From positions 1 to 41,003 of the forward strand of contig JAUYFG010000127.1 of the NCBI GenBank assembly GCA_030690985.1: a stretch of 41,003 nt of DNA, in the 5' to 3' direction. Positions 7,695 through 16,453 of this stretch are shown here, piece by piece; the first letter of the stretch is position 1, and the number at the start of each line of letters is the position of its first letter. Under the pieces are notes generated by a model. The model was not told where the DNA came from. It saw only the letters and a list, made by a program, of their open reading frames with translations, and made no database searches. The stretch is from Pseudomonadota bacterium (GTDB lineage: Bacteria; Pseudomonadota; Gammaproteobacteria; Burkholderiales; Thiobacillaceae). The position numbers and the translations under genes were made by a program.

Positions 7695-8843
7695 ATGAAC
7701 CTCGAAGGACGTATCGACATCCTTCTTACGCGCCACGGCGACGCGCCGGCCACGGTGAGCATTCATTCCACGCGGCCGCAGTTGGCGCAGAAGCTGCTGG
7801 CCGGGCGCAGCCCCGAGGAAGCCGCGCATCTCGCCGGCCTGGTTTTCAGTCTGTGCGGCAAGGCGCAGCGGGTCGCCGCCGAGGCCGCCTGCGAGGCGGC
7901 CCAGGGGCAGATTCCCGATGCCGCCGCGAGCCGGGCGCGCGAAACCGCCGTACTGCTGGAACTGGCTCAGGAACATGCCTGGCGCTTGTTGCTCGACTGG
8001 CCGCAGCAACAGGGCATGCCACCCGACCAGGCCAGCCAGTTGCGGCTACGCCAAAGCGCCGCCGACCCGCTGCGCTTCGCCGAGACGCTCGACGATCTGT
8101 TGCTGACCACCTTGCTGGGCGAGCCGGCCAACCTCTGGCTGGGGCGCGATCTTGCCGGCTTCGATGCCTGGCGCCACGCCGGGGGTACGGCGACGGCGCG
8201 CTTGTTCGCCGGGCTGGGGGAGGGGGCGGATAGTGGCATCAGCGAAGTCGATTTGTTGCCGCCGCTGGGAAACCTGGAAGAGGGTGAGGCCCATGAACTC
8301 GCGCGGCAGGCGCTGGAGCACCCGGCGTTCTGTGGCCAACCGCTGTGGCACGGCGCGCCGGCCGAAACCGGCGCGCTTGCCCGCGTCCACGAGCAGCCGC
8401 TACTCGCCGCCTGGATCGCCCGGCGCGGACGTGGCGCCGGCGCCCGTCTGCTGGCGCGCTTGCTGGAACTCGCCGAGTTGCCGACGCGTTTGTCCGATCT
8501 AGGTAGCGCCGGCATCCCTGCCGGCTCTCCCGTCAGCGGAAAAGCTGCCGGCAAGGATGCCGGCGCTACAGGGGTTCGCGCCTGGTCCCTGGGCGACAAC
8601 TCCGGTCTCGCGGCAGTGGAAACCTCGCGCGGTCTGCTGCTGCACATGGTGCGGTTGCGGGAAAGCAAGGTGGCGGAGTACCGCATCGTCGCCCCCACCG
8701 AATGGAATTTTCATCCCGCCGGCCCGCTGTTTCAGGCGCTGTCCGGCCTTGCTCCGGGAGATGGCCTTGAAGCGCGAGCCCGGCTGGTTGCCCAGTCCCT
8801 GGACCCCTGCGTGGCTTTTGGAATCGAGGTGAAAGATGCATGA
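7695..8843 (+). CDS. HupK/HoxV-like hydrogenase assembly scaffold
   Basis: A 382-residue protein related to the degenerate NiFe large-subunit-like chaperones HupK/HoxV. The N-terminus resembles the large subunit (MNLEGRIDILLT; HLAGLVFSLCGKAQRVAAEAA). The C-terminus keeps a remnant of the nickel-binding end (SLDPCVAFGIEV), with DPC but only one cysteine, as expected for a scaffold rather than an enzyme. Family members are thought to hold the Fe(CN)2CO unit during transfer to the large subunit. A GTAG repeat (8503-8569) lies in frame and encodes about 22 Gly/Ala-rich residues in a probable loop. The 3' end overlaps hypA by 8 bases, showing translational coupling. Placement between hypX and hypA supports the assignment, but the family is divergent. 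Confidence 0.85.
   Translation: MNLEGRIDILLTRHGDAPATVSIHSTRPQLAQKLLAGRSPEEAAHLAGLVFSLCGKAQRVAAEAACEAAQGQIPDAAASRARETAVLLELAQEHAWRLLLDWPQQQGMPPDQASQLRLRQSAADPLRFAETLDDLLLTTLLGEPANLWLGRDLAGFDAWRHAGGTATARLFAGLGEGADSGISEVDLLPPLGNLEEGEAHELARQALEHPAFCGQPLWHGAPAETGALARVHEQPLLAAWIARRGRGAGARLLARLLELAELPTRLSDLGSAGIPAGSPVSGKAAGKDAGATGVRAWSLGDNSGLAAVETSRGLLLHMVRLRESKVAEYRIVAPTEWNFHPAGPLFQALSGLAPGDGLEARARLVAQSLDPCVAFGIEVKDA
8503..8569. repeat. GTAG REP, family F, inside the hupK-like gene
   Basis: Begins GTAGCGCCGGCATCCCTGCC and ends GGATGCCGGCGCTAC. It is read through in the host frame as a GSAGIPAGSP..KDAGATG peptide without a stop codon. Confidence 0.88.
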
Positions 8844-9177
8844 AATGTCTTTGGCCTGCGGCATCCTCCAGATCGTCGAGGACGCCGCCGGCAAGCAGAA
8901 TTTCAAAAAAGTGACCGAAGTGCGCCTGGAGATCGGCGCACTCTCCGGAGTGGAACCGGAGGCGCTTACTTTCTGTCTCGATGTGGTGTTCAGAGGCAGT
9001 GTCGCGGAGGGCGCCCGCGTCGAACTGGAACGCTTGCCCGGACAGGGTTTTTGTCTGGCCTGCGCCGAAACGGTGCCGGTGACGGCCTTGTACGATGCCT
9101 GCCCGAAATGCGGCAGCTATCAGGTGCAGGCCACCGGCGGTACGGAAATGCGGGTCAAGGACCTGCTGGTTGAATGA
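8836..9177 (+). CDS. hypA: Hydrogenase nickel-insertion protein HypA
   Basis: A 113-residue nickel metallochaperone working with HypB to load Ni into the large subunit. The MHEMSL start carries the Ni-binding His2. The structural zinc site is CLAC (residues 73-76) and CPKC (89-92). Length is normal for the family. The start overlaps the upstream gene by 8 bases. The last 19 codons are duplicated just downstream in a 173-bp tandem repeat, leaving the functional copy intact. Confidence 0.97.
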   Translation: MHEMSLACGILQIVEDAAGKQNFKKVTEVRLEIGALSGVEPEALTFCLDVVFRGSVAEGARVELERLPGQGFCLACAETVPVTALYDACPKCGSYQVQATGGTEMRVKDLLVE

Positions 9178-9463
9178 AGGGACGTAGGGACCGTGCTTAT
9201 CGGGTTAGCTCCGTAGGTTGGGCAAAGCGAAGCGTGCCCAACATCGCGGCGGTTCGTTGGGCACGCTTCGCTTTGCCCAACCTACGTCACTATCAGGTGC
9301 AGGCCACCGGCGGTACGGAAATGCGGGTCAAGGACCTGCTGGTTGAATGTAGGGACGTAGGGACCGTGCTTATCGGGGTAGCTCCGTAGGTTGGGCAATG
9401 CGAAGCGTGCCCAACATCGCGGCGGTTCGTTGGGCACGCTTCGCTTTGCCCAACCTACGTCAC
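9118..9463. repeat. 173-bp tandem duplication of the hypA tail plus a REP dimer
   Basis: Copy 1 (9118-9290) and copy 2 (9291-9463) match except for a few bases. Each contains the last 19 hypA codons and a family A REP dimer (9213-9285, 9386-9458). In copy 2 the hypA stop is changed (GAATGT instead of GAATGA). A third scrap (GGTTGAATGAAGGGA, about 9468-9482) follows. The 341-bp gap between hypA and hypB holds nothing else; a small open frame at 9174-9389 is a product of the duplication. Confidence 0.93.
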
Positions 9464-9518
9464 TACCGGTTGAATGAAGGGACTACGTGGGATTACGGGT
9501 TTTTTAGGAGCAACAACC

Positions 9519-10403
9519 ATGTGTACAGTTTGCGGCTGCGGCCAGGGCGAAACCAAGATCGAAGGCCATGAACACGAGCATCCCCACGATCACCCGCACT
9601 ACCACGAGCACCAGGGCGACATTCACTACGGCCTCGGCCCCGCCCACGCGCACGCGCCGGGGTTGAGCCAGGCGCGCATGGTGCAGATCGAGCAGGACAT
9701 CCTGGGCAAGAACAACGCCTATGCCGGCGACAACCGGCAGTACTTCGCCGAGCACGGCCTGTTCGCCATCAATATGGTGTCCAGCCCCGGTTCCGGCAAA
9801 ACCACCCTACTGGTGAAAACCATCGAAGACCTCGCCGGCCGCCTGCCGGTTGCGGTGGTGGAAGGCGATCAGCAAACCAGCAACGATGCCGACCGCATCC
9901 GTGCCACCGGCGCCCCGGCGGTGCAGGTGAATACCGGCAAGGGCTGCCACCTCGACGCCCACATGGTCGGCCATGCCCTGGAGCGCCTTAACCTGCCCGA
10001 CGACGGTTTGCTGATGATCGAGAACGTCGGCAACCTGGTCTGCCCGTCCTCGTTCGACCTCGGCGAAGCGCACAAGGTGGTCATCCTCTCGGTGACCGAA
10101 GGCGAGGACAAGCCCCTGAAATACCCGGACATGTTCCACGCCGCCGACCTGATGCTGCTGAACAAGATCGATCTGCTGCCCTACCTGGCCTTCGACGTCG
10201 ACCAATGCATCGACTACGCCCGCCGCATCAATCCCAAGCTGGAAGTCATCAAGGTATCCGCCACCACCGGCGAAGGCATGGAACGCTGGCTTGCCTGGCT
10301 CACCGAAGGCGTCGACGTCGCCATCGCCGCGCGGCAACAGAACGTGAACCTGCTGAAGAAGCGGATCGCGGATCTGGAAGCGCAGTTGGCGGCGAAGGGG
10401 TGA
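9519..10403 (+). CDS. hypB: Hydrogenase nickel-insertion GTPase HypB
   Basis: A 294-residue GTPase that drives nickel transfer with HypA. The start [11 protein letters not shown] carries the high-affinity CxxCGC metal motif. A His-rich stretch follows ([15 protein letters not shown], about residues 18-35) that can store nickel. The P-loop GSGKTT is at residues 91-96, with [16 protein letters not shown] and NKIDLL following. I chose the ATG at 9519 because it begins the CxxCGC motif and has TAGGAG 8 bases upstream; an in-frame ATG at 9474 adds residues derived from the duplicated hypA tail. The stop overlaps a GTG (GTGA) that probably starts hypF. Confidence 0.97.
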   Translation: MCTVCGCGQGETKIEGHEHEHPHDHPHYHEHQGDIHYGLGPAHAHAPGLSQARMVQIEQDILGKNNAYAGDNRQYFAEHGLFAINMVSSPGSGKTTLLVKTIEDLAGRLPVAVVEGDQQTSNDADRIRATGAPAVQVNTGKGCHLDAHMVGHALERLNLPDDGLLMIENVGNLVCPSSFDLGEAHKVVILSVTEGEDKPLKYPDMFHAADLMLLNKIDLLPYLAFDVDQCIDYARRINPKLEVIKVSATTGEGMERWLAWLTEGVDVAIAARQQNVNLLKKRIADLEAQLAAKG

Positions 10404-12952
10404 ACGAGGTAGCCCGGATGCAGCGCAGCGGAATCCGGGAGCCTTCCGCAGCCGGCGAATCCCCGGATTCCGCTGATGAAGCCCCTAAGCGAAGGACTAA
10501 GCCGCCAAAAGACGGCGGCCAAGTCCCTGCTTATGCGCTGCATCCGGGCTACGTCCATCAGCGCCGCCTCCGCATCACCGGCATCGTCCAGGGCGTTGGT
10601 TTTCGCCCCACGGTCTGGCATCTGGCGCATGAATTGAAGCTTGCCGGCTGGGTGCGCAACGATGCCGGCGGGGTGGAGGTGCTGCTGGAAGGTGATGCAG
10701 TGGCCATCGAGGCCTTCACCCAACGCTTGCCGAAGGAACTGCCGCCGCTGGCCCAGGTGCGCGACGTGGCCTGGAACGATGCCCCGGCCACGGGTGAATT
10801 CAGCGCATTCAACATCCGCGAAAGCGGCGCCGGCCAGGCTGCCACCCTGATCGGCCCCGACACCGCTGTGTGCCTGGACTGCCTGGCGGAAATGTTCGAC
10901 CCGGCCGACCGGCGCCGGCGCTACGCCTTCATCAACTGCACCCATTGCGGCCCGCGCTACACCCTGACCCGCAAGCTCCCCTATGACCGCGCCCAGACCA
11001 GCATGGCGGCGTTTCCGCTGTGCCCGGAGTGCGAGCGGGAATACCGCGATCCGGCGAATCGGCGGTTTCATGCGGAGCCTACGGCGTGTTCGGTGTGCGG
11101 GCCGAGGTTGGAGTGGGTGGAGCCCTTATGTAGCGCAGGCGTCCCGCCTGCATCCCCGGCATCCAGGGACGAAGGAAAGGCAATCAGAGGGTACGAGGCA
11201 GGCGGGGACGCCTGCGCTACAGGGGAGGGCGACCCCGTGGCCGCCGCCCTCGCGAGTCTCCAGTCCGGCCGGATCGTCGCCATCAAGGGCCTCGGCGGCT
11301 TTCATCTGGCCTGCGATGCGCGCAACCCGGACGCAGTACAACGCCTGCGTGAGCGGAAGAACCGCGAGGAAAAACCCTTCGCCGTGATGGTGGCCAACCT
11401 GGCTTCCATCGCGGACTGGGTGGAGATCAGCCCGGAAGAGGTCGAACTGCTGCAATCGCCGGAACGGCCCATCGTCCTGTTGCGCAAGAAGCCGGGCGCC
11501 GATGCGGCCTTTCCCGACATCGCCCCCGGCCTGGCCTGGTTGGGGGTGATGCTGCCTTACACGCCGCTGCACTGGCTGATCTTCCATGCGGCGGCGGGTG
11601 AACCGGGTGGCACCGTATGGATGGATGCGCCGCAAGCCCTGGCGCTGGTAATGACCAGCGCCAACCCCGGCGGCGAGCCGCTGGTGATCGGCAATGACGA
11701 GGCGCTGGAGCGCCTGGCCGGCATCGCCGACGCAGTGCTGCTGCACGACCGGGATATCGTGGTGCGCTGTGATGATTCGGTGGTGCGCTGCGTTGGATTT
11801 ACCCAATTCATCCGCCGCGCCCGTGGCTACACCCCTCGCGCCATCCGTCTGCCCCATTCCGGCCCCTCAACCCTGGCCCTCGGCGGTTACCTGAAAAACA
11901 CGATCTGCGTGACGCGCGGCGATGAAGCCTTTGTTTCCCAGCACATCGGCAGTCTCGACAACCCGGCGACTTGCGCCATGTTGATTGAGGTCACGCAGCA
12001 TCTGCTCGACATCCTGCAAGTCCGGCCGGAAGCCGTGGCGCACGACCTGCATCCGGACTTCTTCAGCACCCGCCACGCCCTGGAACTGGCCGAACGCTGG
12101 GGCGTGCCGGCCATCGCCGTGCAGCATCACCATGCCCATATCGCCGCCGTGGCGGCGGAATACGATGTAAGCGGCCCTATCCTCGGACTGGCGTTGGATG
12201 GCGTCGGCCTGGGGAGTGACGGCGGCGCCTGGGGCGGCGAGTTGCTGCGTGTGGACGGCGCGAACTTCACCCGCCTCGGCCATCTTTCGCCCATCCCCTT
12301 GCCGGGCGGCGACAAGGCGGCGAGCCAACCCTGGCGGATGGCAGCGGCGGCTTTGCATCTGCTGGGGCGCGGCGACGAGATCGCGGGGCGCTTTCCCGGT
12401 CAGCCGCTTGCCGCGAGTCTCGCCGGCCTGCTTGCCGGTCAAACGGGTGGGTTGAAACCCGCCCTACCAACCACCAGCAGCCTGGGCCGCTGGTTCGACG
12501 CGGCGGCGGGCTTGCTCGGCGCGCGCGAGGTCATGGCCTATGAGGGCCAGGCGGCGATGCTGCTGGAGGGTTTGGCGGAGGAGGCAACCGATGTGGCGGG
12601 TGTAATCGGGCCCCTGGCCGGCGGCTATGTCCTGCACGACGACGGCCAGCTCGATTTACTGCCCGTTTTGGCGCATCTGGCGGACGAGAAAAATGCTGCC
12701 CTCGGCGCCGCGCTGTTCCATGCCACCCTGGCCCAAGGCTTGGCCGACTGGCTGGAACGCGCCGCCCGCCGTACAGGTCTCACTGCGGTCGCGCTGGGCG
12801 GCGGCTGTTTCCTGAATCACCTCCTTTCCCGCGAGTTGACCCGGCTGCTGAGCGCGCGCGGCTGCACCGTTTTATCCGCCCGCCAGGTGCCGCCCAACGA
12901 TGGCGGCTTGAGCCTGGGACAGGCTTGGGTGGCAATGCAGCATATTTCCTGA
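10400..12952 (+). CDS. hypF: Carbamoyltransferase HypF with three repeat-encoded insertions
   Basis: HypF uses carbamoyl phosphate and ATP to carbamoylate HypE. Domains in order: acylphosphatase ([19 protein letters not shown]), zinc fingers ([32 protein letters not shown]), YrdC-like ([25 protein letters not shown]), and Kae1-like with [11 protein letters not shown] and a C-terminal [10 protein letters not shown]. From GTG 10400 (overlapping the hypB stop) the product is 850 residues, about 90 longer than usual. The surplus matches three in-frame GTAG repeats: 10409-10552 right after the start codon, 11130-11220 between the zinc-finger and YrdC domains, and 12445-12467 inside the Kae1-like domain. 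An alternative ATG at 10418 lies in the first repeat. No start codon lies between that repeat and the acylphosphatase domain. Confidence 0.95.
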   Translation: MNEVARMQRSGIREPSAAGESPDSADEAPKRRTKPPKDGGQVPAYALHPGYVHQRRLRITGIVQGVGFRPTVWHLAHELKLAGWVRNDAGGVEVLLEGDAVAIEAFTQRLPKELPPLAQVRDVAWNDAPATGEFSAFNIRESGAGQAATLIGPDTAVCLDCLAEMFDPADRRRRYAFINCTHCGPRYTLTRKLPYDRAQTSMAAFPLCPECEREYRDPANRRFHAEPTACSVCGPRLEWVEPLCSAGVPPASPASRDEGKAIRGYEAGGDACATGEGDPVAAALASLQSGRIVAIKGLGGFHLACDARNPDAVQRLRERKNREEKPFAVMVANLASIADWVEISPEEVELLQSPERPIVLLRKKPGADAAFPDIAPGLAWLGVMLPYTPLHWLIFHAAAGEPGGTVWMDAPQALALVMTSANPGGEPLVIGNDEALERLAGIADAVLLHDRDIVVRCDDSVVRCVGFTQFIRRARGYTPRAIRLPHSGPSTLALGGYLKNTICVTRGDEAFVSQHIGSLDNPATCAMLIEVTQHLLDILQVRPEAVAHDLHPDFFSTRHALELAERWGVPAIAVQHHHAHIAAVAAEYDVSGPILGLALDGVGLGSDGGAWGGELLRVDGANFTRLGHLSPIPLPGGDKAASQPWRMAAAALHLLGRGDEIAGRFPGQPLAASLAGLLAGQTGGLKPALPTTSSLGRWFDAAAGLLGAREVMAYEGQAAMLLEGLAEEATDVAGVIGPLAGGYVLHDDGQLDLLPVLAHLADEKNAALGAALFHATLAQGLADWLERAARRTGLTAVALGGGCFLNHLLSRELTRLLSARGCTVLSARQVPPNDGGLSLGQAWVAMQHIS
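10409..10552. repeat. 144-bp composite GTAG repeat at the start of hypF
   Basis: Same length as the copy at 3880-4023 and identical in the right-hand part. Its length is a multiple of 3, and it is open in the hypF frame, adding 48 codons after VNE. Confidence 0.9.
11130..11220. repeat. GTAG REP dimer, family C, inside hypF
   Basis: GTAGCGCAGGCGTCCCGCC at the left, GCGGGGACGCCTGCGCTAC at the right. With its flanking T and A it spans 93 bp, or 31 codons. It encodes a [19 protein letters not shown]-type linker between domains. Confidence 0.9.
12445..12467 (-). repeat. Single GTAG REP, family H, inside hypF
   Basis: On the minus strand it reads GTAGGGCGGGTTTCAACCC, a short hairpin with the GTAG header. 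On the plus strand it gives GGLKPALPT within the Kae1-like domain. Confidence 0.75.
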
Positions 12953-12960
12953 GCCAGGTC

Positions 12961-12991
12961 GATGCGGTTCGCTGCGCTCACCACATCCTAC
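12961..12991 (-). repeat. Single GTAG REP, family E, between hypF and hypC
   Basis: Reads GATGCGGTTCGCTGCGCTCA then CCACATCCTAC on the plus strand. The same sequence appears at 16454 and 21206 in the other orientation. Confidence 0.85.
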
Positions 12992-13016
12992 TTACTGACT
13001 GAAAAGGATTGAAACC

Positions 13017-13238
13017 ATGTGTCTCGCCATCCCCGCCCGCGTGGTGGAAATCAAGGAAAACGACCAGGCCATCGTCGATCTCGGCGGTGTGCGAAAAGAT
13101 ATTTCCCTGGCCCTGGTGGAAGGGGTCGTGGTGGGCGATTACGTGATCGTCCACGTCGGCTATGCGCTCACCCTGCTGGACCCGGAGGAGGCGGAAAAGA
13201 CCCTGGCGTTGATGGCGGAAGCCGGGGTGATGGCGTGA
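13017..13238 (+). CDS. hypC: Hydrogenase maturation chaperone HypC
   Basis: A 73-residue small chaperone. MCLAIPARVVEI has the essential Cys2 that, with HypD, holds the iron while CN and CO are attached, and then carries it to the large subunit. Length is normal for the family. AAAAGGA lies about 8 bases upstream of the ATG. The gene is followed by a REP dimer and then hypD. The two-gene hypCD arrangement is the standard one. Confidence 0.97.
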   Translation: MCLAIPARVVEIKENDQAIVDLGGVRKDISLALVEGVVVGDYVIVHVGYALTLLDPEEAEKTLALMAEAGVMA

Positions 13239-13255
13239 ACGAGCAGCTTGGCGAC

Positions 13256-13328
13256 GTAGGTTGGGCAAAGCGCAGCGTGCCCAACGAACCGGAGCCATGT
13301 TGGGCACGCTTCGCTTTGCCCAACCTAC
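13256..13328. repeat. GTAG REP dimer, family A, between hypC and hypD
   Basis: GTAGGTTGGGCAAAGCGCAG on the left and a complementary arm ending CTAC on the right. It lies immediately upstream of the hypD ribosome site region, so a stable hairpin would form in the mRNA just before hypD. Confidence 0.9.
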
Positions 13329-13341
13329 AGGGGGCGCACCC

Positions 13342-14475
13342 ATGAAATACGTCGATGAATTCCGCGACGGCGAGGTGGCCCGGGGGCTGGCCCGCGCCAT
13401 TGCCGCCGAGGTGCGCCGCGACCGCCGTTACAACTTCATGGAGTTCTGCGGCGGCCATACCCATGCCATTTCCCGCTACGGCGTGCCGGATCTGCTGCCG
13501 GACAACGTGCGCATGATCCACGGCCCCGGCTGCCCGGTGTGCGTGCTGCCGATCGGCCGCATCGACCTGGCAATCAAACTGGCGCTGGAACACGGCGCGA
13601 TCCTTTGCACCTATGCCGACACCGTGCGGGTGCCGGCCTCCGGCGGGCTTTCCCTGATGCGCGCGAAGGCCTTGGTTGACAAAACTCGAGGGGACATTCG
13701 CATGGTCTATGCGGTCACCGATGCGCTGAAAATCGCCCGCGACAACCCGAACAAGGAAGTGGTGTTTTTTGCCATCGGCTTCGAGACCACCACCCCGCCG
13801 ACGGCGGTGGCGATCAAGTTGGCGCAGGCGGAAGGGCTGAAGAACTTCACCGTGCTGTGCTGCCATGTGCTCACCCCCTCGGCCATCATGAACATCCTGG
13901 AATCGCCGGAAGTGCGCGACCTGGGTACCGTGCCGCTGGACGGTTTCATCGGCCCGGCCCATGTTTCCACGGTGATCGGCAGCCGGCCTTATGAATTCTT
14001 CGCCGAGGAATACCGCAAGCCGGTGGTCATCGCCGGCTTCGAGCCGCTCGACGTGATGCAGGCCATCCTCATGCTGGTGCGCCAGGTGAACCAGGGCCGT
14101 GCCGAAGTGGAAAACGAGTTCACTCGCGCGGTCACCCCGGAAGGCAACGAGAAGGCGCAGAACCTGGTTTCGGAAGTGTTCGAACTACGCCGCAGTTTCG
14201 AATGGCGTGGCCTGGGCGAAGTGCCTTACTCGGCCCTGAAAATCCGCGAACGCTTTGCGGAATTCGACGCCGAGCGGCGTTTCAACCTGGAATACCAGCC
14301 GGTGGCCGACAACAAGGCCTGCGAATGCGGCGCCATCCTGCGCGGTGTGAAGAAGCCCACCGACTGCAAGCTGTTCGGCACCGTCTGCACCCCGGAAAAC
14401 CCGATGGGCTCCTGCATGGTGTCCAGCGAGGGCGCCTGTGCCGCGCATTACACCTATGGCCGCTACCGGGATTGA
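13342..14475 (+). CDS. hypD: Hydrogenase Fe-S maturation protein HypD
   Basis: A 377-residue [4Fe-4S] scaffold on which the Fe(CN)2CO group is assembled with HypC. Conserved blocks are visible: NFMEFCGGHTHAI with the catalytic Cys, HGPGCPVCVLP, ETTTPPTA, the central GFEPLDVM, and the C-terminal cysteine cluster (CECGAILRG...DCKLFG..C.P..PMGSCMVS) for the Fe-S cluster. I used the ATG at 13342; upstream in-frame sequence is repeat-derived. It is the last hyp gene on the plus strand, and the converging feoB ends about 170 bp downstream. Confidence 0.97.
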   Translation: MKYVDEFRDGEVARGLARAIAAEVRRDRRYNFMEFCGGHTHAISRYGVPDLLPDNVRMIHGPGCPVCVLPIGRIDLAIKLALEHGAILCTYADTVRVPASGGLSLMRAKALVDKTRGDIRMVYAVTDALKIARDNPNKEVVFFAIGFETTTPPTAVAIKLAQAEGLKNFTVLCCHVLTPSAIMNILESPEVRDLGTVPLDGFIGPAHVSTVIGSRPYEFFAEEYRKPVVIAGFEPLDVMQAILMLVRQVNQGRAEVENEFTRAVTPEGNEKAQNLVSEVFELRRSFEWRGLGEVPYSALKIRERFAEFDAERRFNLEYQPVADNKACECGAILRGVKKPTDCKLFGTVCTPENPMGSCMVSSEGACAAHYTYGRYRD

Positions 14476-14476
14476 C

Positions 14477-14627
14477 GTAGCGCAGGCATCCCTGCCTGCT
14501 CGTTCAATCTGATCAGAAGTACAAGCAGTACGCGTAGGGCGGAAAAGCGGCTTTATCGCGCCTTCCGCCGAATGTTTGGCATTCGGCGGATAACGCCGGC
14601 AAGAAGACGCCGGCTCATCCGCCCTAC
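14477..14627. repeat. GTAG repeats, families C and D, between hypD and feoB
   Basis: A single family C unit at 14477 (GTAGCGCAGGCATCCCTGCC) is followed by a 94-bp family D element from GTAGGGCGGAAAAGC (14534) to CCGCCCTAC (14627), with two inner hairpins (ATTCGGCGG.. and GCCGGC..GCCGGC). The converging hypD and feoB genes end on either side, so the hairpins may double as a bidirectional terminator, though no T-run is seen. Confidence 0.83.
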
Positions 14628-14646
14628 GCGTGCTACAGCCTGTCAT

Positions 14647-16434
14647 CTACGCAAACAGCGCCTTGGCCGTCTGATAGAAGGCGAAGCTGAGCAGCCAGGC
14701 AATCGAGAGTGACCAGGCCACCGAAGCCCACATGGTGCGGCCGCCGGCTTCTCGGCGCAGGGTGGCCAGGGCGGACAGGCAGGGGGTGTAGATCAGGGTG
14801 AACAGCATGAAGCTGTAGGCCTGGATCCAGTCCAGACGCTGCGCCAGGATGCCGGAAAGCTGATCGCCACCGGCGCCATAAATGACGGCGAGTGAACCAA
14901 TCACAATCTCCTTGGCGACGAAGCCGAACAACAGGGCAATCGACAGCAGTTGGTCTATCCCCAGCGGCGTGAAGATGGGTTCCAGCCAGCTCGCCAGGTG
15001 TCCGGCCAGGGTGGCGGAGCTGGCCGGGACGGCGTCGAGCGGGTAATGGGTGAGGAACCACACCAGGGCCACGCCCAGGATGATGAAACCGCCGGCCTGG
15101 CGCAGGAAGTGGCCGGACTCGCGGAACGATTGCCGGGTCAGCGCGGCGAGGGTGGGCACCCGGTAGGGCGGCAGTTCCATGAGCAGGGGGTCAATCGCGC
15201 GCCGGGAGCGGCCGCGCATCACCCAGGCGGTGAAAAAGGCCAGCACGAAACTCATCACATACAGGCTGAACAACACCCAGGGCGCGGCGCGCGGGCTGAA
15301 CACCGCGCTGGTGAAGAACAGGAACACCTGGAGCCGCGCCGCACACAGCGAGAACGGAATCATCATCATCGCGGCGATGCGTTGCGGCCGGCTGCGGATC
15401 ACGCGGGTGCCCATCATCGCCGGCACGTTGCAGCCGAAGCCCATCAACTGCATGACGAAAGCGCGGCCATCCAGCCCCATGCGTGCCATCAGCGCATCCA
15501 TCAGGAAGGCGGCGCGGGCGAGATAGCCGCTGTCTTCCACCACCGCCATCGCGAGAAAGAACACCACAATGATGGGCAGGAAGGACATCACGGTACCGAC
15601 GCCGTCATACAGGCCTTCCAGGAGAAAGCTCGCCGCCCAGGCCGGCAGGCCCACAACCAGGGGGGTCAGCAAGCGCGTCTTGGCCTCGTCGAGCAGCCAG
15701 GCCAGCCCTTCCTGCAACGGCGCACCGAGGCCGTAGACGACCTGGAATACCCCCAGCATCAGCAGCAAAAACAGGGGAATACCGAGCCAGGGATGGAGCA
15801 GAAAGTGGTCGATGCGGTCGGTGCGGGTGGGCGAAAGGCAGACCGGGATGTGCAATACCTTGCCGAGCATGTCATCCACCGTCTGTTCGATGGCGTCATC
15901 TTCCGAGAGGGCGGCCGCACTGGCCTGAACCGGCTTGGGGTGGTCACGCAACCAGTCGACCAGGGTCTGTTTCAGTTCCGCTACGCCACGGCCATGCTTG
16001 GCGCTGACCAGACGCACCGGAATGCCGAGGCGCTCCTCCAGGGCTTGGGTATGCACACGAATGCCGCGATGCTGCGCTTCGTCGGCCATGTTCAGGGCCA
16101 GCAGCATGGGCAGGCCGAGTGACTTGAGTTGCAGCACCAGGGCCAGTTGCCGTTCCAGTTGCGTGGTATTGAGCACCACCAGAATGCCGTTGAGCGGCTG
16201 CGTCTCGATGAAATGCCGCGCTACCCGCTCGTCTTCGGAGAAGCCGTGCAGGTTGTGCAGGCCGGGCAGGTCCACCAGTTCCACCATCGAGTCGCCCAGC
16301 AACAACTTGGCCGAGAGCAGTTCGACGGTGATGCCGGGCCAGTTGCCGACGCGCGCACCGGCGCCGGTCAAGCGGTTGAACAGAGTGGATTTGCCGGTGT
16401 TCGGCATGCCAACCAGGGCGATTCGTTTGCTCAT
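14647..16434 (-). CDS. feoB: Ferrous iron transporter FeoB
   Basis: A 595-residue inner-membrane Fe(II) transporter. The N-terminal G domain has GMPNTGKST (P-loop), DLPG (DLPGLHNL), NMAD in the NKxD position, and SAKHGRG. The C-terminal half is a set of hydrophobic segments with Gate-type motifs (GVGTVMSFLPIIVVFFLAMAVVEDSGYLARAAFLMD and GFGCNVPAMMGTR). It is shorter than the roughly 770-residue enterobacterial form but within the range of short FeoB proteins. It is transcribed after feoA, though 254 bp of repeats separates them. Iron-responsive control through the Fur box far upstream is possible only if the whole block is one transcript. Confidence 0.96.
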   Translation of the reverse strand: MSKRIALVGMPNTGKSTLFNRLTGAGARVGNWPGITVELLSAKLLLGDSMVELVDLPGLHNLHGFSEDERVARHFIETQPLNGILVVLNTTQLERQLALVLQLKSLGLPMLLALNMADEAQHRGIRVHTQALEERLGIPVRLVSAKHGRGVAELKQTLVDWLRDHPKPVQASAAALSEDDAIEQTVDDMLGKVLHIPVCLSPTRTDRIDHFLLHPWLGIPLFLLLMLGVFQVVYGLGAPLQEGLAWLLDEAKTRLLTPLVVGLPAWAASFLLEGLYDGVGTVMSFLPIIVVFFLAMAVVEDSGYLARAAFLMDALMARMGLDGRAFVMQLMGFGCNVPAMMGTRVIRSRPQRIAAMMMIPFSLCAARLQVFLFFTSAVFSPRAAPWVLFSLYVMSFVLAFFTAWVMRGRSRRAIDPLLMELPPYRVPTLAALTRQSFRESGHFLRQAGGFIILGVALVWFLTHYPLDAVPASSATLAGHLASWLEPIFTPLGIDQLLSIALLFGFVAKEIVIGSLAVIYGAGGDQLSGILAQRLDWIQAYSFMLFTLIYTPCLSALATLRREAGGRTMWASVAWSLSIAWLLSFAFYQTAKALFA

Positions 16435-16453
16435 GGGCGTTGGGCGTCAGAAC

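Noticed and set aside
5897-7762. A 621-residue minus-strand open frame opposite hypX
   Set aside because: Antisense shadow of a well-conserved gene in GC-rich DNA, ending in repeat DNA.
9174-9389. Small plus-strand ORF between hypA and hypB
   Set aside because: Consists only of REP dimer plus the duplicated hypA tail read in frame.
14477-14627. A structured RNA or riboswitch between hypD and feoB
   Set aside because: The pairing is fully explained by GTAG repeat families, which recur elsewhere in gaps unrelated to these genes.
14950-16122. Plus-strand frame opposite feoB
   Set aside because: Antisense of the G-domain and membrane segments, with the low-complexity His/Gln/Gly composition of a shadow.
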